A DNA stretch of 43,625 bases from Microthrixaceae bacterium (GCA_007118345.1 SKRR01000305.1:1-43625); one strand, 5' to 3'; shown: positions 1 through 8,446, counted from the first letter of the stretch. Numbers and translations: made by a program. The notes: generated by a model not told the origin, from the letters alone.

Positions 1-636
1 CGCCTCGTACAACGCACGGAGCACCAGGTCGATCGCGTCGCCCTCCTCGAGTTCCGGTCGCCACCCGAGCTTCACCACCGTGGTGGCATGGAGGCTGCCG
101 GAGCCCGTGGCCGCATGGTCGGACTCCTCGTACCGTCCGCCGGTCACGTCGTACTGGAACAGCCGCCCGGCGTTCCGTGCGGTGTCGAACCCCGCGAAGA
201 TCGGCACCACAGCGAGGCCCTGCATCGCCGCCGGCAGGTGGTTGCGGACCATCTGGGAGAGCTGGTTGGCCTTCCCCTCGAGGCTGAGGGGCGCGCCCTC
301 GACCTTCTCGTAGTGCTCGAGCTGGAGCTGGAACAGGCGGACCATCTCGACCGCCGGTCCTGCCGCCCCGGCGATCGCCACCCCTGAGTGCCGGTCGGCC
401 GGGAAGACCTTCTCGATCGTCCGGTGGCTGATGAAGTTGCCCGAGGTGGCACGACGGTCCCCGGCCATGACGACGCCATCGGCGTAACGCACCGCCACAC
501 AGGTGGTGGCGTGCGTGACGGGAAGGCGGGCATCCACCGGGCTGGTCGGCACCTCGGGAGCGAGGCCCGTGCGGCGAACGAGCGCAGCGAAGTCAGGTCC
601 CGGGTCGTCGCCCGAGGGGAACTGGAGGAGGGTCAC
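1..636 (-). CDS. prcB: 20S proteasome beta subunit PrcB (3' end cut by window edge)
   Basis: This is the catalytic beta subunit of the actinobacterial 20S proteasome, which degrades pupylated proteins in the cytoplasm. The 212 visible codons start at GTG 636. They begin with a propeptide of about 43 residues ending THA, followed by TTCVAV; the first Thr (about residue 44) should become the catalytic N-terminal nucleophile after self-cleavage. Further beta-subunit landmarks are [13 protein letters not shown], the GAAGP turn and the ATGSGSLHA stretch. The GTG is chosen because it gives a normal-length propeptide; no strong ribosome binding site is visible. It lies 36 bases after pup in the same direction, and prcA would be expected just beyond the left edge. 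The C-terminus is not in the window. Confidence 0.93.
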   Translation of the reverse strand, partial: MTLLQFPSGDDPGPDFAALVRRTGLAPEVPTSPVDARLPVTHATTCVAVRYADGVVMAGDRRATSGNFISHRTIEKVFPADRHSGVAIAGAAGPAVEMVRLFQLQLEHYEKVEGAPLSLEGKANQLSQMVRNHLPAAMQGLAVVPIFAGFDTARNAGRLFQYDVTGGRYEESDHAATGSGSLHATTVVKLGWRPELEEGDAIDLVLRALYEA

Positions 637-672
637 GTCCGGGAGGTTACAAGCGAGCGGACCGAGGGCCGC

Positions 673-870
673 TCACTCGCCACCCTTCTGGATGTAGGAC
701 TTGACGAAGTCCTCGGCGTTGGTCTCGAGCACATCGTCGATCTCGTCGAGCAGCTCGTCGAGCTCCGCCTTGATCTTCGTGCCGGACTCGCTCGCCTGGG
801 GCTCCTCCTCGACGACCTCGTCGTCACGACGTTGCGGAGCCGGCTTCTTCTTCTGTTCACGTTCTGGCAT
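673..870 (-). CDS. pup: Prokaryotic ubiquitin-like protein Pup
   Basis: This 65-residue protein is Pup, the tag joined to lysines of target proteins by PafA and recognised by the ARC/Mpa coiled coil. It has the family pattern: a charged, disordered N-terminal half, an amphipathic helix at about residues 30-58 ([18 protein letters not shown]), and the C-terminal Gly-Gly pair. The last residue is already Glu (GGE), so deamidation of a terminal Gln by Dop is not needed before ligation. ATG 870 is preceded by GGAGGT at good spacing. It lies between dop and prcB, the classical order. The short length and GGE end make the call secure. Confidence 0.96.
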   Translation of the reverse strand: MPEREQKKKPAPQRRDDEVVEEEPQASESGTKIKAELDELLDEIDDVLETNAEDFVKSYIQKGGE

Positions 871-893
871 CAGGTACCTCCGCGGTCGACCTC

Positions 894-899
894 ACCGTA
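894..899 (-). promoter_or_regulatory. Candidate -10 box for pup
   Basis: On the minus strand the sequence reads TACGGT, matching the actinobacterial TANNNT -10 pattern. It lies 23 bases before ATG 870, leaving room for the GGAGGT ribosome binding site. No convincing -35 element is seen. It would let pup-prcB be transcribed separately from dop. Confidence 0.4.
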
Positions 900-966
900 G
901 CCCCAACACGTCGACCCGCCATGGCAGTTCCACCGATCCGGTCCGGTCAGGCTGAGGCGACACCGG

Positions 967-2472
967 TCACGCCTTGAGGCGTGCCAGCAGGTCCTCGGCC
1001 GAGGTGGCTGCGTCGATCAGATCGCCGACCGCCTCCCGAGTGCCGCGACCGGGTTCGAGCATCGGGACGCGCTGCAGGGAGGGGGACCCCACGTCGAACA
1101 CGAGTGAGTCCCAGTTGGCAGCGACCACGGCGTCGGGGAACCGTTCGAGGCAACGACCGCGGAAGTATGCCCTGGTGGACGGCGGCGGCTGGTGGACCGC
1201 AGCGGCCACCTCGGCGTCGTCGGTCAGGCGTTCGAGCCCGAGCCGCCGGGCGAGCGAGCTGCCCGGCCGCAGGTCGTGGTACTGCAGGTCCATGGCCGCG
1301 AGCCTGGCGTCGTCCCACTCGAGCCCGTGCCGCTCGCGGTAGCCGTCGAAGAGACGGTACTTCGCGACCCAGTCGAGCTGGCCGGCGAGTTCCAACGGGT
1401 CACGTTCGAGGCCCTCGAGCACCTCCTGCCAGCGAGCGAGCACCTGCTCGCCGACGGCCTGGCCCACCGCCTCGAGTCCGTGGGTCGAGGCGTACTCCTG
1501 TGCTGCAGCGAGCAGGCGCCACTGGATCTCGAGCGCGGTCGCGCTCGAGCCGTCCGACAAGGGCAGTGCGAGCCCGAGCGACACGTCGCGGGACACCTGG
1601 TGCATCGCGTGCACCGGCGAGGCGAGCAGGACGGGGTCACCGAGGGCGTCGTCATCCACCATCGCGAGCAGGAGGGCGGTCGTGCCCAGCTTGAGGAACG
1701 TCGCGACCTCGGCCATGTTGGCGTCACCGGCGATCACGTGGAGCCGGCGGTACTTCTGGGCGTCGGCGTGTGGTTCATCCCTGGTGTTGATGATCGGGCG
1801 CTTCAGTGTCGTCTCGAGCCCGACCTCCTCCTCGAAGAAGTCGGCGCGCTGGGTCAGCTGGAACGGCACCTCGTCGCGACGGGTCCCGGGGGCCTCGGAG
1901 CCGATCTTGCCGGAGCCGGTGAAGATCTGGCGGGTGACGAAGTGGACCGTCGCGTGGGCGACGATCCGCCCGAACGGCGTACCGCGGTCGAGCAGGTAGT
2001 TCTCGTGGCAGCCGTAGCTGTTGCCCTTGCCGTCCGAGTTGTTCTTGTAGACGACGATCTCCTGGCCCTCCGGGAGCACCGACCGCGCGGCCTGCATCGA
2101 CGCGAGCAGGATCTCCTCGCCGGCCCGGTCGTACCGAAGTGCCTCCAAGGCGTCCACACACTCAGGAGCGGAGAACTCCGGGTGTGCGTGGTCGACGTAG
2201 TAGCGGGCCCCGTTGGTGAGCACCGCGTTCACCAGATGGGTCTCGACCTCGGGTGCAGCGGCGAGTCGGAGGTCGCCGCCACGGGCGTCATTGCCAGGGG
2301 ACTCGTCCTCGAAGTCCCAGCCCACCGACGGACCGGCGCCGCGCCGGCCCTCGAGGGTCCCCAGGTACGAGTTGATGAGCATCGACGACGACGAGATGGG
2401 GTTCGCGTCGGCGGCCCCACGCACGACGATCCCGTACTCGGTCTCGATTCCGCAGATCTTGGGGACGGCCAC
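967..2472 (-). CDS. dop: Depupylase/deamidase Dop
   Basis: This 501-residue protein belongs to the Dop/PafA family of carboxylate-amine ligase-like enzymes. Dop removes Pup from substrates and, in species with a Gln-ended Pup, deamidates it. The N-terminus reads KICGIETEYGIV, the metal/ATP-site glutamate motif, followed at about residues 24-37 by NPISSSSMLINSYL, which is typical of Dop rather than PafA. Length matches the family. Since the neighbouring Pup already ends in Glu, its main task here is probably depupylation. The start is GTG 2472, with TAGCGT six bases upstream and no ribosome binding site, so the message may be leaderless. It sits between a GH43-like gene and pup. PafA is not in the window. 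Confidence 0.93.
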   Translation of the reverse strand: MAVPKICGIETEYGIVVRGAADANPISSSSMLINSYLGTLEGRRGAGPSVGWDFEDESPGNDARGGDLRLAAAPEVETHLVNAVLTNGARYYVDHAHPEFSAPECVDALEALRYDRAGEEILLASMQAARSVLPEGQEIVVYKNNSDGKGNSYGCHENYLLDRGTPFGRIVAHATVHFVTRQIFTGSGKIGSEAPGTRRDEVPFQLTQRADFFEEEVGLETTLKRPIINTRDEPHADAQKYRRLHVIAGDANMAEVATFLKLGTTALLLAMVDDDALGDPVLLASPVHAMHQVSRDVSLGLALPLSDGSSATALEIQWRLLAAAQEYASTHGLEAVGQAVGEQVLARWQEVLEGLERDPLELAGQLDWVAKYRLFDGYRERHGLEWDDARLAAMDLQYHDLRPGSSLARRLGLERLTDDAEVAAAVHQPPPSTRAYFRGRCLERFPDAVVAANWDSLVFDVGSPSLQRVPMLEPGRGTREAVGDLIDAATSAEDLLARLKA

Positions 2473-2478
2473 GCCGGA

Positions 2479-2484
2479 ACGCTA
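2479..2484 (-). promoter_or_regulatory. -10 box of a probable leaderless dop promoter
   Basis: The minus strand reads TAGCGT, a TANNNT -10 box, followed by six bases (TCCGGC) and then the GTG start of dop. Transcription would start at or next to the start codon. No -35 element is recognised. Confidence 0.5.
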
Positions 2485-2519
2485 GCGGTACGCGGGGCCG
2501 GCCCCCGGCCACCGCTGGA

Positions 2520-3554
2520 CTACTTGGTGACGTTCCCCAGGCCCACCGCCGGCTGGAACGTGACGGGCATGATCGATGCCGCGCGGCCACCGACCCTGGA
2601 CTCGCGGCCGGATGCGAAGGTCGAGAAGATCGCTCTGGGTTGCCCGCCGGGCGTGGTGTAGAAGCTGAGCCCACCGGGGCCGGTACGCCCGTTGGACGAA
2701 GCGATCCAGGGTCCCCGGGGATCCGACGTGCACGGCCCGGTCGGCGCGGAGCACCTGGCGATTCCTGTGCGGTAGTTCCGCTCCCACCACCTGCCGGCCG
2801 AGTAGGCGAGGAGGAAGTTGCCGCGGGTCGGGTCGTAGATCATGGCGGGGTTCTCGATGAAGTGGTACTCCCACGGGTGCTGCCGGCCCAGGATGGTCGT
2901 GGCCGGACCGGCGATCCTTCCTTGCCCGTCGAGTGGGAGCGCACGGATCGGGCTCTCGGTGTTGCTGAACGCGGCGAGCAGCCACCAGCGGCCGGTGCGA
3001 CGATCGCGGAAGAACTCGGGGTCGAGCGCACCGCCGGTTCCCCTGATGCCACAGTGCGCCGGCCCCGCCTCGGGTCGGAACGGCCCGAGGGGGCTCGACG
3101 AGGTGGCCCGTCCGAGGCACTGGCGATTGTCGCCCACGAACCCCGAGCGACGGTCCGCGGAGAAGAACATCACCCAGGTGGAACCGAAGCGGCGGACCGT
3201 CGGTGCCCACAGCTGTTCGGACCGGGCCGTCCAGGCGGGTTTCGTGGGCATGGCGTTGCGGACCAAGGAGTTCTTCTCCGCAAGTGTGTACCTGCGCGAC
3301 AGGTCGGTGGTGCGCATCACCGGCGCCCGCACATGGCTGTTGGAGCCGTAGACGAAGTAGGTGTTGCCGGACCGGACGATCGAGGGATCCGACGTCTCGG
3401 GCAGGCGGGGCGCAGGAATGCTCTGCAGTCGGGCGATCGGCCCCAGTTCGGGGCCGCAGGCAGCCAGCACGGCTGCGGTGAGCACCGCGACCAACACGAG
3501 CACCGGGGCCCGCCGAGGCCGGCCCGCTGGGACACGCCAGAGCGTTTCGTTCAT
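2520..3554 (-). CDS. GH43-like secreted lipoprotein
   Basis: This 344-residue protein looks like a five-bladed beta-propeller glycoside hydrolase of family 43 or a close relative, anchored outside the membrane. The N-terminus has basic residues, a hydrophobic stretch and the lipobox LAAC. The propeller carries SDPSIVRSGNTYFVYGS (candidate catalytic-base Asp), LDPEFF followed by WWLLAAF (candidate pKa-modulating Asp) and FIENPAMIYD (candidate acid Glu). Specificity (arabinan, xylan or another glycan) cannot be read. The start chosen is ATG 3554, with AAAGGGA upstream; an ATG at 3593 would add 13 residues before the signal peptide. It lies between arc and dop, where mycobacteria have no such enzyme, and appears to have its own promoter. 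Confidence 0.8.
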   Translation of the reverse strand: MNETLWRVPAGRPRRAPVLVLVAVLTAAVLAACGPELGPIARLQSIPAPRLPETSDPSIVRSGNTYFVYGSNSHVRAPVMRTTDLSRRYTLAEKNSLVRNAMPTKPAWTARSEQLWAPTVRRFGSTWVMFFSADRRSGFVGDNRQCLGRATSSSPLGPFRPEAGPAHCGIRGTGGALDPEFFRDRRTGRWWLLAAFSNTESPIRALPLDGQGRIAGPATTILGRQHPWEYHFIENPAMIYDPTRGNFLLAYSAGRWWERNYRTGIARCSAPTGPCTSDPRGPWIASSNGRTGPGGLSFYTTPGGQPRAIFSTFASGRESRVGGRAASIMPVTFQPAVGLGNVTK

Positions 3555-3597
3555 TTCCGGATCCCTTTCCGGACCGCCCTTCCGCTGATCCACGAAA

Positions 3598-3603
3598 AAA
3601 GTA
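3598..3603 (-). promoter_or_regulatory. Candidate -10 box for the GH43-like gene
   Basis: The minus strand reads TACTTT inside a run of six T, about 43 bases before ATG 3554, with a weak -35-like TCGACT 18 bases upstream. The 92-base gap after arc and this box suggest that the gene has its own promoter. Confidence 0.35.
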
Positions 3604-3646
3604 CCGGGTAGCGGAGGCAGAAGTCGAGAAGCGATCCGAACCGGAC

Positions 3647-5431
3647 TCAGAGGTATTGACCTGTCGCGACCCGCTCGATCGACCGGCCGCCCGCGGGGTC
3701 CTCGTCGACGGTGTGCACGAGGGTGCGCACGTACACGATCCGCTCACCCTTCTTGCCGGAGATCTTCGCCCAGTCGTCCGGGTTCGTGGTGTTCGGGAGG
3801 TCCTCGTGCTCCTTGTACTCCTGGTGGATCGACTCGATCAGATCGAGGACCCGGATGCCGGAGCCGCCCTCGGCCAGTTGCCGCTTGATCGCGAGCTTCT
3901 TCGCCCGTCGGACCACGTTCTCGATCATGGCTCCCGAGGAGAAGTCCTTGAAGTACATGACCTCCTTGTCCCCGTTCTGGTAGGTGACCTCGAGGAACTG
4001 GTTCTGCTCGTCGGTGCGATACATCTCCTCGACGGTCTGCTCGATCATCGACGCGACGGCCTTGTCGGGGTCGCCGCCGCCGAGCCGGGCGACCTCGTCG
4101 ACGTCGAGTGGGAGGTCGGCGCTGAGGTAGCGGCCGAAGATCTGTGCCGCAGCCGTCTGGTCGGGACGGTGGATCTTGATCTTCACGTCCAGCCGGCCGG
4201 GCCGGAGGATCGCCGGATCGATGAGGTCCTCGCGGTTCGACGCGCCGATCACGATGACGTTGCGCAGCGTCTCGACGCCGTCGATCTCGGCGAGGAGCTG
4301 GGGAACGATGGTCGCCTCCATGTCCGAGGAGATGCCCGTGCCGCGGGTACGGAACAGCGACTCCATCTCGTCGAAGAACACGATCACCGGAGTGCCGTCC
4401 TCGGCCTTCTCCCGCGCGCGCTGGAAGACCAGCCGGATGTGGCGCTCGGTCTCACCGACGTACTTGTTCAGCAGCTCCGGTCCCTTGATGTTGAGGAAGA
4501 AGCTGCGGGCCTCGCGCCCGGTGGCCTCGGAGACCTTCTTGGAGAGGCTGTTGGCGACCGCCTTCGCGATCAGGGTCTTGCCGCACCCCGGCGGTCCGTA
4601 CAGGAGGATCCCCTTGGGAGCGGGCAGCTGGTACTCGCGGAAGAGGTCCTGGTGCAGGAACGGCAGTTCGACCGCATCGGTGATCTGCTCGATCTGCTCG
4701 TCGAGCCCGCCGATGTCCGCATAGGAGATGTCCGGCACCTCCTCGAGCACCAGTTCCTCGACCTCGGCCTTCGGCAGCCGCTCGAGCAGCAGACCCGAGC
4801 GGGGATCCATCAACACGATGTCGCCCGCACGAATCGGTGAACCGATGAGCGACTCGGCCAGCTCGGCCACGCGTTCCTCGTCGGCGCGACCGACGACCAG
4901 TGCCCGACGGCCGTCGTCGAAGGCCTCCTTGAACGTGACGATCTCGCCCGACTGCTCGGGTCGGCGAACCATCACCACGTTGTAGGCCTCGTTGAGCACC
5001 ACCTCGGCTCCGCTGGCGAGTTCGGCCGACTCGAGCGATGGGGCGACCTCGACCCGCATCTTTCGACCGGCCGCCTGCACGTCGGCCGTGCCGTCGTCGT
5101 TCAACCCGAGCAACGTGGCGTACGCGGCAGGTGGCTGGGTGAGCTTGTCCACCTCGTCGCGCAGGGCAGCGATGTGATCACGCGCCTCGCGCAGCGTGTA
5201 GCTGAGCTTCTCGTTCTGGCTGACCGCCTGTGCCAGCTGGCCCTTGGTCTCGAGGAGCCGTTCCTCGAGCGTCCGGACGCGCTTCGGCGCGTCCTGCAGC
5301 CGCTGCACGAGTGATGCGACCTCGTCCTGGAGCACCCTGACCTGCTCACGCAGCTCGTCGGGGTCCGACACCGACGCGCCGCTGCTGTTGCGGTCGTCCA
5401 CCTCGTCCGCGCCGAACTCCTGGTCCTGCAT
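3647..5431 (-). CDS. arc: Proteasome-associated AAA+ ATPase ARC/Mpa
   Basis: This 594-residue protein forms the hexameric ring that recognises pupylated proteins, unfolds them and feeds them to the 20S core. The order of parts fits the family: a coiled coil at about residues 25-98 that binds Pup, two OB-like domains to about 230, then one AAA+ module with Walker A GPPGCGKT at 279-286, Walker B VIVFFDE ending at 355, and the sensor region [24 protein letters not shown]. The C-terminus is GQYL, the docking tail that opens the core particle gate. ATG 5431 is preceded by GAGGAGG. It is the first gene of the leftward proteasome locus. Identification is secure. Confidence 0.96.
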   Translation of the reverse strand: MQDQEFGADEVDDRNSSGASVSDPDELREQVRVLQDEVASLVQRLQDAPKRVRTLEERLLETKGQLAQAVSQNEKLSYTLREARDHIAALRDEVDKLTQPPAAYATLLGLNDDGTADVQAAGRKMRVEVAPSLESAELASGAEVVLNEAYNVVMVRRPEQSGEIVTFKEAFDDGRRALVVGRADEERVAELAESLIGSPIRAGDIVLMDPRSGLLLERLPKAEVEELVLEEVPDISYADIGGLDEQIEQITDAVELPFLHQDLFREYQLPAPKGILLYGPPGCGKTLIAKAVANSLSKKVSEATGREARSFFLNIKGPELLNKYVGETERHIRLVFQRAREKAEDGTPVIVFFDEMESLFRTRGTGISSDMEATIVPQLLAEIDGVETLRNVIVIGASNREDLIDPAILRPGRLDVKIKIHRPDQTAAAQIFGRYLSADLPLDVDEVARLGGGDPDKAVASMIEQTVEEMYRTDEQNQFLEVTYQNGDKEVMYFKDFSSGAMIENVVRRAKKLAIKRQLAEGGSGIRVLDLIESIHQEYKEHEDLPNTTNPDDWAKISGKKGERIVYVRTLVHTVDEDPAGGRSIERVATGQYL

Positions 5432-5565
5432 GGGGCCCTCCTCGGGTCGAGCTCGCAGAACCTGTTTCTACCCCGTGGCAGGCCGTGCGCGGTGCCGCCA
5501 CGGCTCCCGCACCGAGAACGTGACGGAATTCCACCGGGATTACCGTGCAAATTCCTCCGACGGGC

Positions 5566-5571
5566 TACACT
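5566..5571 (+). promoter_or_regulatory. Candidate -10 box for the ferredoxin gene
   Basis: TACACT matches TANNNT and would give a leader of about 55 bases before ATG 5632. The -35 region is poor. The 200-base gap 5432-5631 separates the divergent starts of arc and ferredoxin and must hold both promoters; nothing else was recognised in it. Confidence 0.4.
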
Positions 5572-5631
5572 GTCGTTCACCCCCAACCGCGTTCCGATGG
5601 GCCCACGAGGGTCGAAAGCAGGTCAACCACC

Positions 5632-5874
5632 ATGGGTATGAAGGTCTGGATCGATCAGGATCTCTGCACCGGCGACGGCCTGTGCGAGGAGATCTCGCCG
5701 GCCGTGTTCACACTGCTCGACGATGGCCTTGCCTACGTCAAGGAAGGCGACAAGGTCTACAGCGACCCCGGCGGGCCCGAGGGGCTCGCTGAGATCCCCG
5801 AAAAGGAGCTCGAGGGCGTCATCGAGTCCGCCGAGGAGTGCCCCGGGGAGTGCATCTTCATCGAGGTCGAGTGA
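5632..5874 (+). CDS. Small single-cluster ferredoxin with an Asp in the cluster motif
   Basis: This 80-residue acidic protein is a cytoplasmic electron carrier of the short 3Fe-4S/4Fe-4S ferredoxin type. The cluster motif is C12-x2-D15-x2-C18 near the N-terminus plus C70-P near the C-terminus, with an additional C74. The place of the usual second cysteine is taken by Asp15, as in Pyrococcus furiosus ferredoxin, where that Asp can ligate a 4Fe-4S cluster; in P450-type ferredoxins the position gives a 3Fe-4S cluster. The start ATG 5632 is chosen over upstream codons because of the preceding AGCAGG and the family N-terminus (MKVWIDQDLC). It stands alone, divergent from arc, with hairpins after its stop. 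Its redox partner is not evident here. Confidence 0.88.
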   Translation: MGMKVWIDQDLCTGDGLCEEISPAVFTLLDDGLAYVKEGDKVYSDPGGPEGLAEIPEKELEGVIESAEECPGECIFIEVE

Positions 5875-5876
5875 CC

Positions 5877-5898
5877 CGGCACGGCGACCGCCGTGCCG
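5877..5898 (+). terminator. Hairpin after the ferredoxin gene
   Basis: A 9-base perfect stem (CGGCACGGC with GCCGTGCCG) around a GACC loop begins two bases after the ferredoxin stop. It lacks a T run, as is common in high-GC actinobacteria. Confidence 0.5.
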
Positions 5899-5908
5899 AC
5901 CCATCGCA

Positions 5909-5936
5909 GAACGGGCCCGCCCAGGCGGGCCCGTTC
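5909..5936. terminator. Strong bidirectional hairpin between convergent genes
   Basis: A perfect 13-base inverted repeat (GAACGGGCCCGCC and its complement) is separated by only two bases, between the ferredoxin stop (5874) and the stop of the opposing gene (5941). Its symmetry and position suit termination from both sides. Confidence 0.65.
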
Positions 5937-5940
5937 CGCG

Positions 5941-6429
5941 TCAGGGTTCGTCCTCGGGTGGCGACGGCTCGGTCGTGGTCGGTGCGGTCGTGGTCGGTGC
6001 GGTCGTGGTCGTGGTCGGTGCCGTGGTGGTCGGTGCGGTCGTGGTCGGTGCCGTGGTCGTCGGTGCCGTGGTCGTCGGCGCAGCGGTCGTCGTGGTCGGC
6101 TCCTCGGTCGTCGTGGTCGGCTCCTCGGTCGTCGTGGTGGTCGTCTCGGGAGGTTCGTCCTCACCGTTGCTCAGCAACAGGAACACCCCCAGCATCACGA
6201 GCACGACCAGCAGCGCGATCACCGCGACCGCCCACCCCGGCACACCCGACGATCCTGCCGGCGGCGGCCCCAGCGGCTCATCATCCGCGATCTCGTCCGA
6301 CCGATCGGCCGGCGCCGCTGGAGGGACCGCGGCGGTCGACATCACCACCGTCGGCTCCTCCGAGGGGTCCATCGCCCTGGTCGGCTCGTCGGGGTCGTGG
6401 GGAACGTCCTCTGGACGGTCGTCACTCAA
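5941..6429 (-). CDS. Single-pass membrane protein with a Thr-rich repeat tail
   Basis: The product (162 residues) has an acidic, Pro-rich N-terminal part, one membrane segment at about residues 65-87 (GWAVAVIALLVVLVMLGVFL), and a tail of TTTAP/TTTEEP repeats that is probably outside the cell and may be glycosylated. No catalytic domain is seen. The start is taken as TTG 6429 because GGAGG lies seven bases before it; GTG 6456 and ATG 6372 are alternatives. The repeat tail is encoded by a minisatellite. It follows marP by 65 bases in the same direction, so it may be the last gene of that operon. I do not recognise a family; the function is unknown. Confidence 0.7.
   Translation of the reverse strand: MSDDRPEDVPHDPDEPTRAMDPSEEPTVVMSTAAVPPAAPADRSDEIADDEPLGPPPAGSSGVPGWAVAVIALLVVLVMLGVFLLLSNGEDEPPETTTTTTEEPTTTTEEPTTTTAAPTTTAPTTTAPTTTAPTTTAPTTTTTAPTTTAPTTTEPSPPEDEP
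5970..6147. repeat. GTCGGTGCGGTCGTG-type minisatellite inside a coding region
   Basis: Imperfect tandem units of about 12-18 bases built from GGTCGTGGTCGGTGC encode the Thr/Ala/Pro repeat tail of the membrane protein on the minus strand. Unit number is likely to vary between strains through slippage. Confidence 0.7.
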
Positions 6430-6494
6430 TGGGCACCTCCGGTTCGGTGGACCCACGGTACCGGTGCCTCACCGGGCACCTGGCGCCCGGTGCG

Positions 6495-7655
6495 TCACCG
6501 CGGACAGTCGCCCGTTCCAACCGGCGCGCCCAGCGGCGCCGAGAGCAAGGGGCCGAGCGACGCGGCGTCGAGCGCGTAGGCGACCGCCGAACGGTCGGGA
6601 GCGACCGCGACCGCGACGCCGATGACCCGGCCGTCGCCGCGCAACACGGCGCTGCCGGAATCACCGGGCTCGAGCTCGCTGGCGAGCGCCAGGAGCTGAC
6701 GGTCGACCAGCGCTCGGTCGTAGATGTCGTAGCCCGTCGCCGAGAACGCGTCGCCGACCTCGAAACTCGAGGGTTCGAACGGACCTCCGCCCGGGAACCC
6801 GAGGACCAGTCCTCTGTCGCCGATCGACGGCGTCCCCAGCTCGAGTGGCGGACGATCGAGCGTCGTGGCGACGACCGCCAGATCGACACTCGGGTCGAAG
6901 GCCACGACCTGACCGCTGGCCGCCTGCCCGTCCGCGGTCGTGAGCGACACACCCTCGGTCCCGGCCACGACGTGGGCATTCGTCACGATGAGCCCTGGGG
7001 CGACGAAGAAACCGGTGCCTGACTGGCGTCGTCCGCAGGCATCTCCTTGTACCCGCACCGAGCTGCGCGCGGCGCGCTCGAGGAGTTCGGGGGACACGGT
7101 GCTCTCGAGCGGAGGGGCAGGGATGTCGGGCGCCCTGCGGAGCTCGCTGAACATGCGCGGATAGCCGCCCTGGGTGAGCTGACGCTCCAGGTCGCGGATC
7201 TGCGACGGTGGGTCCGGCAGCCACTCGTCGACCGCTGTCGCGATCATCGACCCCCTGGCGCTCGCCGACGGCCAGCCCTCCGTGTCGGCCATGACCGGCA
7301 CGACGAGCCACGCCAGGACCACCACGGCGGCGACCCCGAGCGCGCCGCCGCCGAGCGCATCGAGGTTCCGGCCGTGGTCCGAGTCGACACCGTGCCGAAG
7401 GCGCGAGCCGATGAGGGCGCCGACCGCCTGCCCGAGCGACGCGAGCAGCACCAGCAGCGCGGTTCCCACGAACAGCACCCCCATGTCGGAGTCGAGCCGG
7501 AACCAACCGACGACCGTGGGAGCGAGGAGGATGCCGACCCCGAGGCCCATCGCGATGCCGACCCATCCCGAGAGGCGCCGGAGGAACCCCAGGCGCCAAC
7601 CACCGATGGCGGCGACCAGCGCCAGCGTGAGCAGGATCAGGTCCAGACCGTTCAC
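6495..7655 (-). CDS. marP: MarP-like membrane serine protease (CvpA plus trypsin-like domain)
   Basis: From GTG 7655 the product has 386 residues, close to M. tuberculosis MarP (Rv3671c), a periplasmic protease for acid and oxidative stress resistance. The N-terminal third has CvpA-type membrane segments to about residue 120. The protease domain carries the triad His228 (VTNAHVV), Asp258 (DPSVDLAVV) and Ser333 (EPGDSGSAV). Cys207 and Cys384 sit where MarP forms its activating disulfide. The GTG is chosen because the reading frame upstream overlaps trmI and reads as an Arg-rich shadow; it lies 17 bases after the trmI stop, suggesting translational coupling at the end of the ttuB-ttuA-trmI operon. 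Substrates are unknown, though cell-wall hydrolases are likely by analogy. Confidence 0.88.
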   Translation of the reverse strand: MNGLDLILLTLALVAAIGGWRLGFLRRLSGWVGIAMGLGVGILLAPTVVGWFRLDSDMGVLFVGTALLVLLASLGQAVGALIGSRLRHGVDSDHGRNLDALGGGALGVAAVVVLAWLVVPVMADTEGWPSASARGSMIATAVDEWLPDPPSQIRDLERQLTQGGYPRMFSELRRAPDIPAPPLESTVSPELLERAARSSVRVQGDACGRRQSGTGFFVAPGLIVTNAHVVAGTEGVSLTTADGQAASGQVVAFDPSVDLAVVATTLDRPPLELGTPSIGDRGLVLGFPGGGPFEPSSFEVGDAFSATGYDIYDRALVDRQLLALASELEPGDSGSAVLRGDGRVIGVAVAVAPDRSAVAYALDAASLGPLLSAPLGAPVGTGDCPR

Positions 7656-7672
7656 CGTTGCGACGACCCAGG

Positions 7673-8446
7673 TCAGGAGCTGGCGAGCCGGGCGGACGTG
7701 AGGAAGCCGGTGTGGGCCACCATCCGGTGATCGGGACGCACCGCCTGCCCCTCGACGTACCAGCCACGCTGGAGGACCTCGACCGTCTCGGCGCCGAAGA
7801 ACGGCCCTGCTGCGATCGTCTCCCGCAGCTGGGCGACCTGGACGACGCTGGGCGTGTAGGCGACGAGGATGCCGCCGGGGCGCAGCGCGCCTGCGGCGTG
7901 CGGCACCACCTGCCACGGCTCGGGCAGGTCCAGCACCACGCGATCCAGGTCGGTCTCGTCGATGCCCTCGTAGCAGTCACGCAACTCGACCTGGTAGCGA
8001 GCCCGAGCAGCAGCGCCCAGGAACTGCTCGACGTTCGAGACGGCGCGGTCGGCGAAGTCCTCGCGCAGTTCGTACCCGACGATCTCCGCGCCTGCTCGCA
8101 ACATCCCCATCGACAACGCACCCGAGCCCACGCCTGACTCGAGCACTCTGACGCCGGGGCCGATGTCGGCGATCATCAGCAGCGGACCGATGTCCTTCGG
8201 ATAGATCACCTGTGCCCCGCGAGGCATCTTCAGGATGAACTCCGACAGGGTCGGGCGCAGCACCATGTAGTTCTGACCCCGACCCGTGCGGACGGTCGAC
8301 CCCTCGGGTTGACCGATCACGTCGTCGTGTGGCACGAAACCGGAGTGCGAGTGGAACTCCTTGCCGCTGCGCAGGGTCACCTGGTACTTGCGGCCCTTGG
8401 AATCGAGGAGCTGGACGAGATCGCCCTCCTCGAGTGGTCGAGTCAT
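7673..8446 (-). CDS. trmI: tRNA (adenine-58-N1)-methyltransferase TrmI
   Basis: This 257-residue enzyme uses S-adenosylmethionine to make m1A58 in the T loop of tRNAs. It has the small N-terminal beta domain (EEGDLVQLLDSKGRKYQVTL), the signature PRGAQVIYPKDIGPLL, the Rossmann SAM motif VLESGVGSGALSMGML and LDLPEPW, as in Rv2118c, which also lies near the mycobacterial proteasome genes. ATG 8446 overlaps the ttuA stop by four bases (ATGA), which decides the start against upstream codons. In Thermus, m1A58 promotes 2-thiolation of T54, the reaction of the two preceding genes, so the operon looks like a T-loop modification unit. Confidence 0.95.
   Translation of the reverse strand: MTRPLEEGDLVQLLDSKGRKYQVTLRSGKEFHSHSGFVPHDDVIGQPEGSTVRTGRGQNYMVLRPTLSEFILKMPRGAQVIYPKDIGPLLMIADIGPGVRVLESGVGSGALSMGMLRAGAEIVGYELREDFADRAVSNVEQFLGAAARARYQVELRDCYEGIDETDLDRVVLDLPEPWQVVPHAAGALRPGGILVAYTPSVVQVAQLRETIAAGPFFGAETVEVLQRGWYVEGQAVRPDHRMVAHTGFLTSARLASS

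Noticed and set aside
1192-2661. 489-codon plus-strand open frame opposite dop
   Set aside because: dop has clear family motifs on the other strand; this frame is a shadow.
5970-6147. Possible CRISPR-like repeat array
   Set aside because: Units are adjacent without spacers and stay in frame inside a gene, so it is a coding minisatellite.
6765-6785. GGTTCGAA motif resembling a tRNA T loop
   Set aside because: It lies in the marP reading frame and no cloverleaf arms or acceptor stem surround it.
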